A stretch of 64,000 nucleotides of DNA from an uncultured Bacteroidota bacterium (GCA_902775135.1 CACYKY010000003.1:83056-147055); one strand, 5' to 3'; shown: positions 15,728-25,911, counted from the stretch's first letter. Notes: generated by a model from the sequence alone, not told the origin. A program made the numbers and translations.

Positions 15728-18289
15728 ATGAAACGGATATTATTATTGGCATTGACGGCATGGAGCCTGACGGCATGGGGACAGGGCATCGACCCCGACT
15801 GTCCGGGATTCAGGAACACCACGAGTTTCAACACCGGCAGCACGTACTACTATTGGACGGCCCGCGTGGGAGAGCGGACCTACACCCCCTCCAACACTAA
15901 CGACACTACGACGGGCTACCACATCATGAGCACCTGCACCAACACGCCCGACATCACGGGGCACTCCAACATCACCAATCCGGCGCTGCACTCGGGCACC
16001 GACTCCTACATCAGCCAATGCGGGCACAACTTCTTCGATGCCAACGACTCGCGTTTCCAAATCATCACCGGCGCCAACAGCGGTACCGACGGTTTCACCA
16101 TAGCCCCCGGCAGCACCACCGGCATGCCGCGCATAGCTCCCGGCTACACCAGCAGCGTGCGCCTAGGCGACATGTGCAATACAGGCAGCGCGCAGACCAC
16201 CGGGTCCATCAACACCAACACCCCCAAGCGCGGCGCCGAAGCCCTCTTCTACACCATGTATGTCACCCCCCTGAACGCCCTGCTGTTCATCAACTACGCC
16301 GTCGTTGCCCGCCGCTATAGCCACACCGCCTACGACGCGGGCGAGTTCCTCATCCGCGTTGTCAAGCAGAACGACGACGGCACCTGGCCCAACGCCCCCA
16401 TCAACGACTCCATGTGGTACAAAGTCAGCGCCCCCAACTTCAACGGTGCCGACCTCCCGATGGGATGGGAAGTGGGTGCCGGCAACGTCAACAACTGGCC
16501 CTGCACCTACGCCTACAAGCCGTGGGCCAAGGTAGCCATCAGCCTCACCCGATACATCTACCAGAACATCCGCATCGAGATGTACACCTCCGACTGCATC
16601 TACAATGCCGACCCCATCTACGCCTACATCGCCGGCGACTACCAGCCCATGCGCATCGACTCCTCCGGCTGCGCCAGCGCCGAGAGCAACGTCATCACCA
16701 CCCTCACCGCCCCTCCGGGACTGCTGACCTACCAATGGTTTGTGGCCGCAAGAGGCTACGAGATGGACATCAACAACACCTACCACATGGACTCCGTCGC
16801 CTTCCGTCCGGTGACGGGCATCCTCGACTCCAACACCTATTCGCCCTCGCTGAGCGACTTCGTCCTCTCGCAAGGGCCCAACGCCGGCGACACCATCCCC
16901 CAGCAGACCTTCATGTGCGTGATGACCTCCGCCCTCGACCCCCACAAGCCCATCACCTCGCGCGTCTACGCCAACGTGGCCAACAACAAGCCCACTCCCT
17001 ATGTGGCCATTGTCCCCGACTGCGACCTCGGTGTGCAACTCACCGAGCAGAGCGTCACCTACAACGAGAACTACATCGACAACGACTCCACCCGCTGGAT
17101 TGTCTATAGCGACACCCTATGCTCATCCGTCCTCGACACCCTCTGGGGCGAGAGCGTCAGCTACCGCTTCCCCACCGACGGCTACTATAAGGTCAACATG
17201 CGCGTCATCGTGGCCGGACGCGACTGCGGAGCCTCCACCACCGTCGTTGTCCGCGCCCTCCAGGCGCACCCCGCCACCCTCGAGCTGGCCGAAGACATCG
17301 TCTGCGAAGGCGAGCGCGCCGAAGTGCGCTGCACATCGCAATGCCACCTGGAGAAGGAATGGCACATCGGCGACAGCATCCTGCGCTCCTCGCCCGCCAA
17401 CCCCCTCGACACCGTGCGCTGGTGGCCCGCCCTCGGCAGCACCTACATCACCCTCACCACCACCACCGACTCCCTCTGCCCGGCCACCAGCAACATCACC
17501 CTCTCGGCCCTGGGCAACGTCACCGTCACCTCCGACGCCCCCAACTCCATCCTCTGTCGCGGCGACAGCACCCTGCTCTCCGCCAACGGGTTGGCCAGCC
17601 CCATCTGGCTCTCCTCGCCCTACGACAGCCTCCTGGGCGACGGCAACGGCATGGAGGCCGTCTACGTCTCGCCACAGGTCACCACCACCTACATGGTGCA
17701 GCCCTCGCAAGCCACACGATGCCTCCAGAACGCTTCCGCCATCACCATCGTCGTCCTCCCCTACCCCGTGCCCACCATCTGGACCTCGCGCCCCAACGTT
17801 GACATCACCAACCCCACCCTCAACATCGAGGACCGCTCGCCCTTCAGCACCTCCTCCCATTGGCTCTTCAGCGACGGCCTCACAGCCTCCGGCAACCATA
17901 TCACCCACACCTTCGGCACCTCGTCCGACTCCGTCAGCATCACCCTCAACGCCTGCAACGAAGAGCGCTGCTGCGCCGACACCACCGTCTCCCTGCCCGT
18001 CACCGTCACCACCTTCTGGATCCCCAATACCTTCACCCCCGGCGAAGCCACCAACAACATCTTCACCTACTCCACTACCCTCGACATCCTCACCTTCGAA
18101 ATCGACATCTACAACCGCAACGGCCTGCTCGTCTACCACTCCACCGACGTGCACCCCCAATGGGACGGCACCGACCTCAACGGCAACCCCTGCCCCATGG
18201 GCGCCTATGTCTACCACTACTCCTTCACCGAGGCCACCGAACCCGACCGACTCCACCAGGAACAGGGCACCCTCACCCTCCTCCGCTGA
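15728..18289 (+). CDS. Secreted protein with gliding-associated C-terminal (CHU_C) domain
   Basis: 853 residues from the ATG at 15728, chosen because it begins a signal peptide (MKRILLLALTAWSLTAWGQG). The central part consists of Ig/PKD-like beta domains typical of large Bacteroidota surface proteins. The last 90 residues match the CHU_C/type B sorting domain of type IX secretion: WIPNTFTPG, FEIDIYNRNGLLVYHS, WDGTDLNG and GAYVYHYSF. The product is therefore probably exported by the type IX system and attached to the cell surface. The gene uses C-ending codons very heavily. Confidence 0.85.
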   Translation: MKRILLLALTAWSLTAWGQGIDPDCPGFRNTTSFNTGSTYYYWTARVGERTYTPSNTNDTTTGYHIMSTCTNTPDITGHSNITNPALHSGTDSYISQCGHNFFDANDSRFQIITGANSGTDGFTIAPGSTTGMPRIAPGYTSSVRLGDMCNTGSAQTTGSINTNTPKRGAEALFYTMYVTPLNALLFINYAVVARRYSHTAYDAGEFLIRVVKQNDDGTWPNAPINDSMWYKVSAPNFNGADLPMGWEVGAGNVNNWPCTYAYKPWAKVAISLTRYIYQNIRIEMYTSDCIYNADPIYAYIAGDYQPMRIDSSGCASAESNVITTLTAPPGLLTYQWFVAARGYEMDINNTYHMDSVAFRPVTGILDSNTYSPSLSDFVLSQGPNAGDTIPQQTFMCVMTSALDPHKPITSRVYANVANNKPTPYVAIVPDCDLGVQLTEQSVTYNENYIDNDSTRWIVYSDTLCSSVLDTLWGESVSYRFPTDGYYKVNMRVIVAGRDCGASTTVVVRALQAHPATLELAEDIVCEGERAEVRCTSQCHLEKEWHIGDSILRSSPANPLDTVRWWPALGSTYITLTTTTDSLCPATSNITLSALGNVTVTSDAPNSILCRGDSTLLSANGLASPIWLSSPYDSLLGDGNGMEAVYVSPQVTTTYMVQPSQATRCLQNASAITIVVLPYPVPTIWTSRPNVDITNPTLNIEDRSPFSTSSHWLFSDGLTASGNHITHTFGTSSDSVSITLNACNEERCCADTTVSLPVTVTTFWIPNTFTPGEATNNIFTYSTTLDILTFEIDIYNRNGLLVYHSTDVHPQWDGTDLNGNPCPMGAYVYHYSFTEATEPDRLHQEQGTLTLLR

Positions 18290-18334
18290 ATCTCAATTGT
18301 GGCATTTATAGAGCCCACATCAGAAAAAAATTCG

Positions 18335-18342
18335 TATCTTTG
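18335..18342 (+). promoter_or_regulatory. -7 box for prfA, only eight bases before the start codon
   Basis: TATCTTTG at 18335-18342 fits the Bacteroides -7 consensus. The prfA ATG is at 18351, which leaves almost no room for a 5' leader, so the mRNA is likely leaderless or nearly so. Confidence 0.65.
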
Positions 18343-18350
18343 CAACCGCT

Positions 18351-19421
18351 ATGTTAGATAAATTAGAAGCCATATACGCTCGCTATCAAGAGATTGAGCA
18401 ACAAATGAACGATCCGCAGGTCACCGCGGACATGAAACGTTATGTGAAACTCAGCAAGGACTACAAAGACCTGCAGCCCGTGGTGAAAGCCTACAAGGAC
18501 TATAAATCACTCCTCGACACCATCGCCGAATGCAAGGAACTCCTCGAAAACGAGAAAGACCCCGAGCTGAAGGAGATGGCCAAGGAAGAGCTGCTCTCAA
18601 GCCAGGAGCGCCGCGAGAAGATGGAGGACGAGATACGCATCCTCCTCATCCCCGCCGACCCGCAGGACTCCAAGAACGCCGTCGTAGAAATCCGCGGCGG
18701 CACCGGAGGCGACGAGGCCTGCATCTTCGCCGGCGACCTCTTCCGCATGTACACCCGCTACTGCGAGAAGAAGCATTGGAAAGTGGAAGTCACCGACTTC
18801 AACGAGGGCACCTCCGGCGGCTACAAGGACATCACCTTCACCGTCACCGGCGAGGGCGTCTACGGCCTGCTGAAATACGAGAGCGGCGTGCACCGCGTGC
18901 AGCGCGTCCCCGCCACCGAGACCCAGGGACGCATCCACACCTCCGCCGCAGGCGTCGTCGTGCTGCCCGAAGCCGAGGAGTTCGACGTCGAGCTCAACAT
19001 GAGCGATGTCCGCATCGACACCTTCTGCGCCTCCGGTCCTGGCGGCCAATGCGTCAACACCACCTACTCCGCCGTCCGCCTCACCCACATCCCCACCGGC
19101 ATCGTGGTCTCCATGCAAGACCAGAAAAGCCAGATCAAGAACAAGGAAAAGGCCATCGCCATCCTCCGCACCCGTCTCTACGAGCGCGAGTACAACAAGT
19201 ACATGGAGGAGCTCTCCTCCAAGCGCAAGACTATGGTGGCCACCGGCGACCGCTCCGAGAAGGTGCGCACCTATAACTACCCCCAGTCGCGTGTCACCGA
19301 CCACCGCATCGGCTGGTCGATGCACAACCTCCCCGCCTTCATGGACGGCGATATCGAGGACTGCATCGAGGCCCTCCAGCTTGCCGAAAACGCCGAGAAG
19401 CTGAAAGCCAGCGTGGGGTAA
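18351..19421 (+). CDS. prfA: Peptide chain release factor 1
   Basis: 356 residues, the usual length. It reads UAA and UAG stop codons and triggers peptide release on the ribosome. The class-1 peptidyl-hydrolase motif GGQ is present in SGPGGQCVNTTYSAVRLTH, and the RF1-specific PxT recognition tripeptide is present in HRVQRVPATETQG, separating it from RF2. The helical N-terminal domain and the acidic IRGGTGGDEACIFAGDLFRM segment are intact. It stands alone between its own promoter and a strong terminator. Confidence 0.97.
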   Translation: MLDKLEAIYARYQEIEQQMNDPQVTADMKRYVKLSKDYKDLQPVVKAYKDYKSLLDTIAECKELLENEKDPELKEMAKEELLSSQERREKMEDEIRILLIPADPQDSKNAVVEIRGGTGGDEACIFAGDLFRMYTRYCEKKHWKVEVTDFNEGTSGGYKDITFTVTGEGVYGLLKYESGVHRVQRVPATETQGRIHTSAAGVVVLPEAEEFDVELNMSDVRIDTFCASGPGGQCVNTTYSAVRLTHIPTGIVVSMQDQKSQIKNKEKAIAILRTRLYEREYNKYMEELSSKRKTMVATGDRSEKVRTYNYPQSRVTDHRIGWSMHNLPAFMDGDIEDCIEALQLAENAEKLKASVG

Positions 19422-19449
19422 CCCGGCGAATCCATTCGAACCCTTCGAT

Positions 19450-19493
19450 GCCCATGAAGGCAGGTCTGCCTGCCTTCATGGGCAATCTTTTTT
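19450..19493 (+). terminator. Strong intrinsic terminator after prfA
   Basis: A perfect 15-bp stem (19450-19464 with 19469-19483, loop TCTG) is followed by a T-run at 19488-19493. The rest of the 19422-19785 gap holds only the promoter of the next gene. Confidence 0.92.
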
Positions 19494-19745
19494 GCACTGT
19501 CTACGGACGTAAGGTTTTCTGCGTTTCTGTCAAGCCGTCATCTTTTTTCAAAAAAAAGCACAAAAAAACAACAATGGTTTTTTTTCGTACACCCCGTCAG
19601 TTTCAACCGCCTGAAACTTTTCGAGTCGGGTGCTCTCACCTGCATGGCCGAGGAATACCCATAAGGTCACGGAGGCCGGAGGTAATAAACAATCGACTAT
19701 TGATAACTTGTGCGGCCGGGCGCTCCGCAGTTGCGGGAAAAGTCG

Positions 19746-19753
19746 TATTTTTG
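19746..19753 (+). promoter_or_regulatory. -7 box for the 1517-residue secreted protein
   Basis: TATTTTTG fits the -7 consensus and lies 32 bases before the ATG at 19786. No clear TTTG box is seen at the matching distance upstream. Confidence 0.55.
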
Positions 19754-19785
19754 CACTTTGGATTATAATGTAAAATATATCAGAT

Positions 19786-22700
19786 ATGAAGTGCAGATTT
19801 TTTGCCTTGATGGTCTCTATGGTGCTGATGTCCAGCCTCATGGCCCAGAAACCCAAGACCGTCCAACTCACCCCCGAAGGGCTGCCCGACGAGCTGCTGG
19901 AATACATGAACGGCACCACCAGCGACAAAGACCGCCAAAAGGAGAACACCAAGGTGCTGAAAGAATTCAAGTCGGTGTACACCAGTTTCGACAGCCAGCT
20001 GCAGCAGCGGTTGGTCCCTGTGTACAGCTACGCCGTGAAGGCCAAGATGAAGGGCAACCCCGAGATGTGCGGCCTCACAAAGATGCTCACCACCATTGCC
20101 ACCACCCCCTCGGGCGGCGAGAACGTGGGCAACGCCTATAGCAACGCCCCCAACCTCGAGGGCTTCGTCGCCTCGCTGGAGACCTTCGCCAAGCGCAACG
20201 CCAAAGCCAAAGCGGTGGTGGAATACGTCGAGTTCTGCGACGGCCTCTTCTCCAACCGCCTGCTCTACCATTCGGGCACCTGCGAGTGGCGCTTCGCTCC
20301 CCACACCCCCTTCCGCCTGGGTGTGCAGGACGGCGTGCCCCTGGTGTGGTTCGACAATGCCGCCGACCTCCACTACGCCTCCGCCAAGGACGAAGGGGTC
20401 ATCAAAGGCACCCGCGGCGTCTACAACTACAAGGAGAACGAATGGAAGGGCGAAGGCGGACGTCTGGAGTGGGCACGCACAGGCCTCTCAGCCTCCGAGT
20501 GCTATGCCGACCTCAGCAGCTACACCGCCGAAACCAAGTTCCCCAAGTTCAAGGCCGACTCCGTCGACTTCGTCAACACACAGTACTTCTCCTCCCCCAT
20601 CCGCGGACGCGTGGAGGACGTGATGGACACCCCCAAGGACCCCGCCAAATACGGCTACCCCCGCTTCCGCTCCTACCAGCGCGACTTCGTCATCAAGGAC
20701 ATCATGCCCGATGTCGACTACAACGGCAGCTTCATGATGAACGGCTCCAAGTTCATCACCGCCTCCAGCAAGCATCCCGCACGCCTCGTCTTCAACCAGA
20801 ACGGCGCCGCCAAACTGGCCGTAACCTCCATGAAGTTCACCATCACCCAGCAGCGCATGACCGCCGAGAACGCCGCGGTGGTGCTCTATGTCGGCGACGG
20901 CGACTCCATCTCCAACACCGGCATCCTCGTGCGCTACCTCCCCGCCGAGAAGCAGGTGGTCCTCGTCAACGACTCCAAGCGCAATTTCTACAGCCCCTAC
21001 AACGACTCCTACCACGAGCTCGATATCTACAGCGAGTCCATCGTCTGGCGCCTGGATCAGAACGACCTCCTCTTCTCCAACCTCGCCTCCGGCGGCGCCA
21101 CCAGCACCACCAGCTTCGAATCCAGCAACTACTACACCTATAAGAAATACCGCGAAATCAAGGGCATCGACCAGAAAAGTCCCGTCGAGCGCGTCTATGA
21201 GTATGCCGACGCCCACGGCTCCGAGTTCTCCGCTCAAGGCCTGTCCAACTACATCGGCCTCGACATGAGCCAAACGCTCCTCCTCATCCACACCCTCTCC
21301 AAGCACGGTCTCGTCACCTTCAACGAAATCAACAACCGCGTCCGCATCAAGGACAAACTCATCGACTACCAGAAAGCCTCCACCAAGAGCAAGGACTTCG
21401 ACTACGACGCCATAGCCCTCGAGTCCGCCACCACCGGCAACAACGCCCGCCTCACCTTCGACGACAACAACCTCACCATCCGCGGCGTGGAACCCTTCGT
21501 GGTCAGCGACAGCCAGTCAGTCATCGTCTATCCCGACTCCCTCACCGGACGCCAGGTCGTCGTCGGCCGCAACCGCACCCTCCACTTCTCCGGCCGCATC
21601 GACGTAGGCAAGTTCATGCTCACCGTCAAGGACTGCGACTTCAGCTACGAGAACTTCAGCTTCAACATGCCCACCATCCAGCGCATGGAGTTCTTCGTCC
21701 CCGACTTCAAGGACAAGAAATACGAGCAGCTCGTCCGCACCCCCCTCAGCAACCTCGTGGGCACCCTCGAGGTCGACAAGCCCGACAACCACAACGGCAT
21801 GAAGAAGAACAAGGAATACCCCATCTTCAAGAGCCTCGAGAACAGTAACGTCTTCTACGACGCCCCCGACATCCAGGGCGGCCAGTATGTCCGCGACCGT
21901 TTCTACTACACCCTCCTCCCCTTCACCATCAACAGCATGGTCGACTTCGTCACCGACAGCCTCCAGTTCACCGGCGTGCTCACCTCCGGCGGCATCTTCC
22001 CCGATATCCCCCAGCCGCTAACCGTTCAGAAGGACTACTACCTGGGATTCAACATCTCCACCCCCGCCGGCGGCTATCCCGCCTACGGCGGCAAGGGCCA
22101 GTACAGCAAGAAACTCAAACTCGACCACTCCGGCCTCCGAGGCAACGGCACCCTCGACTACCTCACCTCCCACTCCAAGTCCAAGGACTACCTCTTCCTC
22201 CTCGACTCCACCGTTGCCCTCACCGACACCTTCGACGTGCGCGAGGAACAGGGTTTCCCCCAGATTGCCAACGGCCGCACCAGCATGAACTGGCACCCCT
22301 ATAAGGACTCTATGGCTGTGGCCACCGTCGACGGCGGACGGCCCTTCCGCATGTATCGCGGCGACGCCTCCCTGCGCGGCCGCGTGGACCTCATGCCCAA
22401 GGGCGCAGCGGCAGCCGGCGTGGCCGATGTCCGCGAGGGATCCTTCTCCTCCGACCACTTCGCACTCGCCTCCCGCGAGATGAGCGCCGAGGTCAGCAAC
22501 TTCTCCCTCCGCAGCACCACCTACAAGACCCTGGCCTTCAGCGCTCAGAACGTAAGCTCCGTCGTCAACTACGACACCCGCCGGGCCGACATCCAGTCCA
22601 AGCAGGGCCCCGTGCACAGCGACCTCCAACTGGTGCAGTACGAGGCTTGGGCCGACCACTTCAGCTGGGAGATGGACCGCAAGGAACTCACCCTCGCCAA

Positions 22701-24339
22701 CTCCACACGCGGCACCTCCGAAGGCCTCGACGCCTTGGAGCTCCGCCTGCGTCTCCCCAAGGCCGGCGACATGCCCGGCGTGCGCTTCGTCAGCACCGAC
22801 CCCGCCCGCAAACAGCTTTCCTACTCCTCGCTCCTCAGCCTCTATAAATATGATGTGGGCGAACTCTCCAACCAGGGCGTCTTCCTCGTCGCTGTGGCCG
22901 ACGCCGCCATCGCTCCCGCCGCCGACACCCTCCACATCACCAAGGGCGGCGAGATGCGCGTCCTCAACAACGCCCAGCTGGTATTCAACCGCGACAGCGC
23001 CTACCACTTCCTCACCGGCGCCGACCTCCTCGTCGCCAGCAGCACCAGCTACTCCGGCAAGGGCTACTACGACTTCCACAACGACCAGGAGAAAACCCAG
23101 CGCCTCTTCATGAATAACATCGAGGTCCGCAACGGTGTCTCCGTAGCCTCAGGCGATGTCAGCGCCGACCAGTCCTTCACCCTCAGCTCCGCCTTCGGCT
23201 TCGCCGGCAAGATCCGCCTCGAGGGCAACCACCGCTGGCCTTGGTTCGAAGGCGGCGTCCGACTCATCCAGCCCTGCATCCCCGACGCCCAGCTCGGCCT
23301 CCTCGCCTATGCCGACTACACCGACCCCGACCACGTCCACGTCGTCGTCCCCGAACTACCCACCGACTGGAAGGGCAACCGCATCACAGCCTCCGTCCTC
23401 ATGGACAAGAGCACCCTCCGCCCCCATGCCGCCTTCCTCACCAACGAGAAAGTGGCCGACAACGAACTCCTCTCCGCACACGGCATCCTCACCTACCTCG
23501 GCGACCGCAAACAGTACATGATAGGCTCCGAAGCCAAGGTCTCCGACCCCGACGGCATCGTCGAACCCTACCTCGCCCTCTCCACCACCGACTGCATCGT
23601 CGAAGGCGAAGGCCCCGTCAACTTCGCCCGTCGCCGCACACAGGCCTCCTTCTACTCCTACGGCTCCGCCACCGTCGGCATCAGCAGCGACAACGAAGAC
23701 CAGCTCACCACCGTCTTCGGATTCTCCTTCCCCATCGACCCCTCCATCGTCAACTCCCTCGCCAACAACTTCAAGAACGAGCTCCGCCTCATGCCCGTCG
23801 GCGGCACCACCAGCGCCGAAATGCGCCACGCTATGATGCACCACCTCGGAGCCGACAAGGGAGCCGCCACCTACGCCATCTACAGCGCCACAGGACAACT
23901 CGACAAGGTGCCCGACGCCATGCTCTCCACCATGCTCTTCGACAACGTCCGCTGGCAGTACAACCCCATCCTCGGACTCTACTGCGAAGGCAAGGTCGGC
24001 CTCGTCAGCATCGGCGACAAACCCATGGGCGTCACCGTCAATATGAAGGCCCAGATCTATATGGACAAGGGCAACCAGAAAATAAAAATCTACGTCGAAG
24101 CCGCCAAGGACCACTGGTACTTCTTCTACTATGACACCCAAGCCCAGGACCTCACCATCTACAGCAGCTACGGCACCTGGGACGACCAAATCAAGGCCCT
24201 CACCACCGACCAGCGCAAGATCACCAAGGAAGGTCTCGGCACCTTCTTCTACCATGTGGGCAACGTGGCCAACTACGTTTCCAACAACTTCCTCATCCCC
24301 TTCAGCCGCGCAGCACACCCCGACGAGGACGGCGACTAA
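19786..24339 (+). CDS. Very large secreted protein of unknown function
   Basis: 1517 residues with a signal peptide (KCRFFALMVSMVLMSSLMAQ). The sequence is dominated by beta strands, with many NxFYD, GxLxV and Asp/Thr-rich turns and no transmembrane helix after the signal. No type IX sorting domain is visible at the C-terminus, which ends in an acidic DEDGD. The first 200 residues are more helical (VLKEFKSVYTSFDSQLQQRL). The size, beta content and lack of a sorting tail suggest a periplasmic or outer-membrane-associated protein. I do not recognise the family. Codon use is strongly biased to C-ending codons, like the upstream CHU_C gene. Confidence 0.85.
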   Translation: MKCRFFALMVSMVLMSSLMAQKPKTVQLTPEGLPDELLEYMNGTTSDKDRQKENTKVLKEFKSVYTSFDSQLQQRLVPVYSYAVKAKMKGNPEMCGLTKMLTTIATTPSGGENVGNAYSNAPNLEGFVASLETFAKRNAKAKAVVEYVEFCDGLFSNRLLYHSGTCEWRFAPHTPFRLGVQDGVPLVWFDNAADLHYASAKDEGVIKGTRGVYNYKENEWKGEGGRLEWARTGLSASECYADLSSYTAETKFPKFKADSVDFVNTQYFSSPIRGRVEDVMDTPKDPAKYGYPRFRSYQRDFVIKDIMPDVDYNGSFMMNGSKFITASSKHPARLVFNQNGAAKLAVTSMKFTITQQRMTAENAAVVLYVGDGDSISNTGILVRYLPAEKQVVLVNDSKRNFYSPYNDSYHELDIYSESIVWRLDQNDLLFSNLASGGATSTTSFESSNYYTYKKYREIKGIDQKSPVERVYEYADAHGSEFSAQGLSNYIGLDMSQTLLLIHTLSKHGLVTFNEINNRVRIKDKLIDYQKASTKSKDFDYDAIALESATTGNNARLTFDDNNLTIRGVEPFVVSDSQSVIVYPDSLTGRQVVVGRNRTLHFSGRIDVGKFMLTVKDCDFSYENFSFNMPTIQRMEFFVPDFKDKKYEQLVRTPLSNLVGTLEVDKPDNHNGMKKNKEYPIFKSLENSNVFYDAPDIQGGQYVRDRFYYTLLPFTINSMVDFVTDSLQFTGVLTSGGIFPDIPQPLTVQKDYYLGFNISTPAGGYPAYGGKGQYSKKLKLDHSGLRGNGTLDYLTSHSKSKDYLFLLDSTVALTDTFDVREEQGFPQIANGRTSMNWHPYKDSMAVATVDGGRPFRMYRGDASLRGRVDLMPKGAAAAGVADVREGSFSSDHFALASREMSAEVSNFSLRSTTYKTLAFSAQNVSSVVNYDTRRADIQSKQGPVHSDLQLVQYEAWADHFSWEMDRKELTLANSTRGTSEGLDALELRLRLPKAGDMPGVRFVSTDPARKQLSYSSLLSLYKYDVGELSNQGVFLVAVADAAIAPAADTLHITKGGEMRVLNNAQLVFNRDSAYHFLTGADLLVASSTSYSGKGYYDFHNDQEKTQRLFMNNIEVRNGVSVASGDVSADQSFTLSSAFGFAGKIRLEGNHRWPWFEGGVRLIQPCIPDAQLGLLAYADYTDPDHVHVVVPELPTDWKGNRITASVLMDKSTLRPHAAFLTNEKVADNELLSAHGILTYLGDRKQYMIGSEAKVSDPDGIVEPYLALSTTDCIVEGEGPVNFARRRTQASFYSYGSATVGISSDNEDQLTTVFGFSFPIDPSIVNSLANNFKNELRLMPVGGTTSAEMRHAMMHHLGADKGAATYAIYSATGQLDKVPDAMLSTMLFDNVRWQYNPILGLYCEGKVGLVSIGDKPMGVTVNMKAQIYMDKGNQKIKIYVEAAKDHWYFFYYDTQAQDLTIYSSYGTWDDQIKALTTDQRKITKEGLGTFFYHVGNVANYVSNNFLIPFSRAAHPDEDGD

Positions 24340-24492
24340 TCGTCCACATACCCCAAAAAGCACCCTCCAAGAGGCAGAACCACCCCGGTTTTGCCTCTTT
24401 CCTTTGTACGCGACCAAAAAAATTTTCGCAGCCACAATACACTAAAAATCAACCCCTAACTCTCAACTCTCATCCCTTATCGAAAAAAAAGT

Positions 24493-24523
24493 TTTGCCAT
24501 ATCAAAAAATGTTAGTAATTTTG
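24493..24523 (+). promoter_or_regulatory. Bacteroides-type promoter for the tRNA-Leu pair
   Basis: TTTG (24493-24496) and TAATTTTG (24516-24523) are 19 bases apart, matching the -33/-7 arrangement. The first tRNA begins 47 bases downstream. Confidence 0.7.
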
Positions 24524-24569
24524 CACCCGCTTTGAGAGAAAAAAAAAGCTACTTTTTTTAGAGAGCAAT

Positions 24570-24652
24570 GCCCAGGTGGTGGAATTGGTAGACACGCTAC
24601 TTTGAGGGGGTAGTCGCCATAGGCGGTGCAAGTTCAAGTCTTGTCCTGGGCA
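24570..24652 (+). tRNA. tRNA-Leu (anticodon GAG)
   Basis: The acceptor GCCCAGG pairs with CCTGGGC. The anticodon stem CTACT/GGTAG encloses the loop TTGAGGG, giving anticodon GAG. A long variable arm (a class II tRNA, as expected for leucine) and the T-arm GTTCAAGTC are present. The CCA tail is not encoded: the gene is followed by CG. It reads CUC and CUU. Confidence 0.94.
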
Positions 24653-24663
24653 CGAAAGAAAAG

Positions 24664-24687
24664 AAAGACGTTCGCAAGACGTCTTTT
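24664..24687 (+). terminator. Hairpin between the two tRNA-Leu genes
   Basis: AAAGACGT (24664-24671) pairs with ACGTCTTT (24679-24686) around a 7-base loop and ends in T residues. It may be a weak terminator or an RNA-processing signal within a dicistronic tRNA transcript. Confidence 0.55.
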
Positions 24688-24708
24688 GCTTTCAAAAAGC
24701 TACCAGAT

Positions 24709-24793
<85 letters not shown>

Positions 24794-24829
24794 AAAAAGA
24801 GAAGACCAACAAGGTCTTCTCTTTTTTTT
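24794..24829 (+). terminator. Intrinsic terminator after the tRNA-Leu genes
   Basis: AAGAGAAGACC pairs perfectly with GGTCTTCTCTT around an AACAA loop (24808-24812) and is followed by a T-run. Confidence 0.92.
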
Positions 24830-24892
24830 CCGCATAATATGTCAGCATGTCCGATATCATTCCCAACAGAAGCTTTTATGCAGAAACATTTA

Positions 24893-24901
24893 GGGGGGGG
24901 G
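24893..24901 (+). repeat. G9 homopolymer upstream of a truncated cargo gene
   Basis: A run of nine G lies in the 24830-25060 gap. No gene or promoter was recognised in the gap apart from this tract. Confidence 0.8.
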
Positions 24902-25060
24902 CTAACGTAGAGAGAACCATGCACGGCATCGTAAACCCACACACATAAGGTTCTCCGTTTTCGTCCGAAATACATCTCGTAGGCAAGGAGGATTCCTTCA
25001 CATGAGAATTCATAACACAATAAAAACAATCATAGCGCCTTCAACCCCGCATCACTCCAC

Positions 25061-25699
25061 ATGGAGGGCGAACGCTCCAACACCGTCAACCATATCATCT
25101 TCCACAAGAATATCGACCCCCACGGTCATCTCTCGCTCTCCTCCGACAGTCTTTGCGGTTTCCAATATCCTCTCGGACAAGGTCCTTCCGAAGCCGAAGC
25201 CACAGGCATCATTGGCAACAATATTTTCGGCACCCTCTGCATCTCCGCGCCCGACTTTTTTGAAGTCAGCACCGCAGCCGACGGCTTCTACTCTTCGTCC
25301 CTTCAGCTGGAACCCACATCGACACAACTCCGCAACATGGTCTTCTTCCGTCTCAAATGCGACCTCCCCGAGGGTGTATACAGTCAATATGCCACACTCA
25401 TCGCCAACAACCTGCACGACAGCATCGCCCTTGTCGGACATGTATGGGGCGAGAATTCCATACCCACTATCGTCGACCATCCGTTCGCCTACTGCGATGG
25501 TAACAGCCTTGTCGTCAACGGCACCGGCGAGCTGCAAATCATAGACATCGTGGGCCGCAAGCTGTTTAGTTTCAACATCCACAACTCGACATTCGTGATG
25601 CATCATTCCGAGTTTCCCGCTTCCGGTGTCTATATTCTCCGACTCTGCGGAGACTCCGTGAGGTCGCAGAAAATCGTCATCCAAACTCCCGCCAGATAA
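25061..25699 (+). pseudogene. 5'-truncated remnant of a type IX secretion cargo gene
   Basis: The open frame encodes 212 residues but has no signal peptide. Upstream in frame, coding-like sequence (SAFNPASLH) continues for only about 15 codons to a stop at 25013. The C-terminal 60 residues look like a type A sorting domain: LQIIDIVGRKLFSFNI, then a strand, then ASGVYILRL and the short end QKIVIQ. Such a domain normally ends a long secreted protein, so this is probably the surviving 3' end. It could still be expressed, but export would fail without a signal peptide. Confidence 0.6.
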
Positions 25700-25783
25700 C
25701 ACACACTCCAATCTTTGCACCCCCAGTAATAACCACACCTTCGCTCGCCTCCCCATGCGGAGGTATGGTTCTTTTCCAACTGT

Positions 25784-25850
25784 AGCACTGTAGCAGCTGT
25801 AGCACTCCACTCCGTTTTCCACTTTCCACTTTTCACTCCCTTTCACTCCC
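25784..25850 (+). repeat. Short simple repeats between the cargo remnant and recJ
   Basis: Copies of CTGTAGCA-type units are followed by repeated CCACTTT/TCACTCC units. They are similar in style to the GGAGAGTGG pieces found inside coding genes in this window (opposite strand). No gene is seen in 25700-25955. Confidence 0.55.
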
Positions 25851-25911
25851 ACCAAAAATTCCCCAATCACTATTCACTATGCCTGCCCGAGAGGGGTGTT
25901 GAAAAATTTTT

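Noticed and set aside
17001..18311. A 436-residue frame overlapping the CHU_C protein in another frame
   Set aside because: It is composed almost only of Pro, Ser and Thr from C-rich codons; the CHU_C frame carries the signal peptide and the sorting domain.
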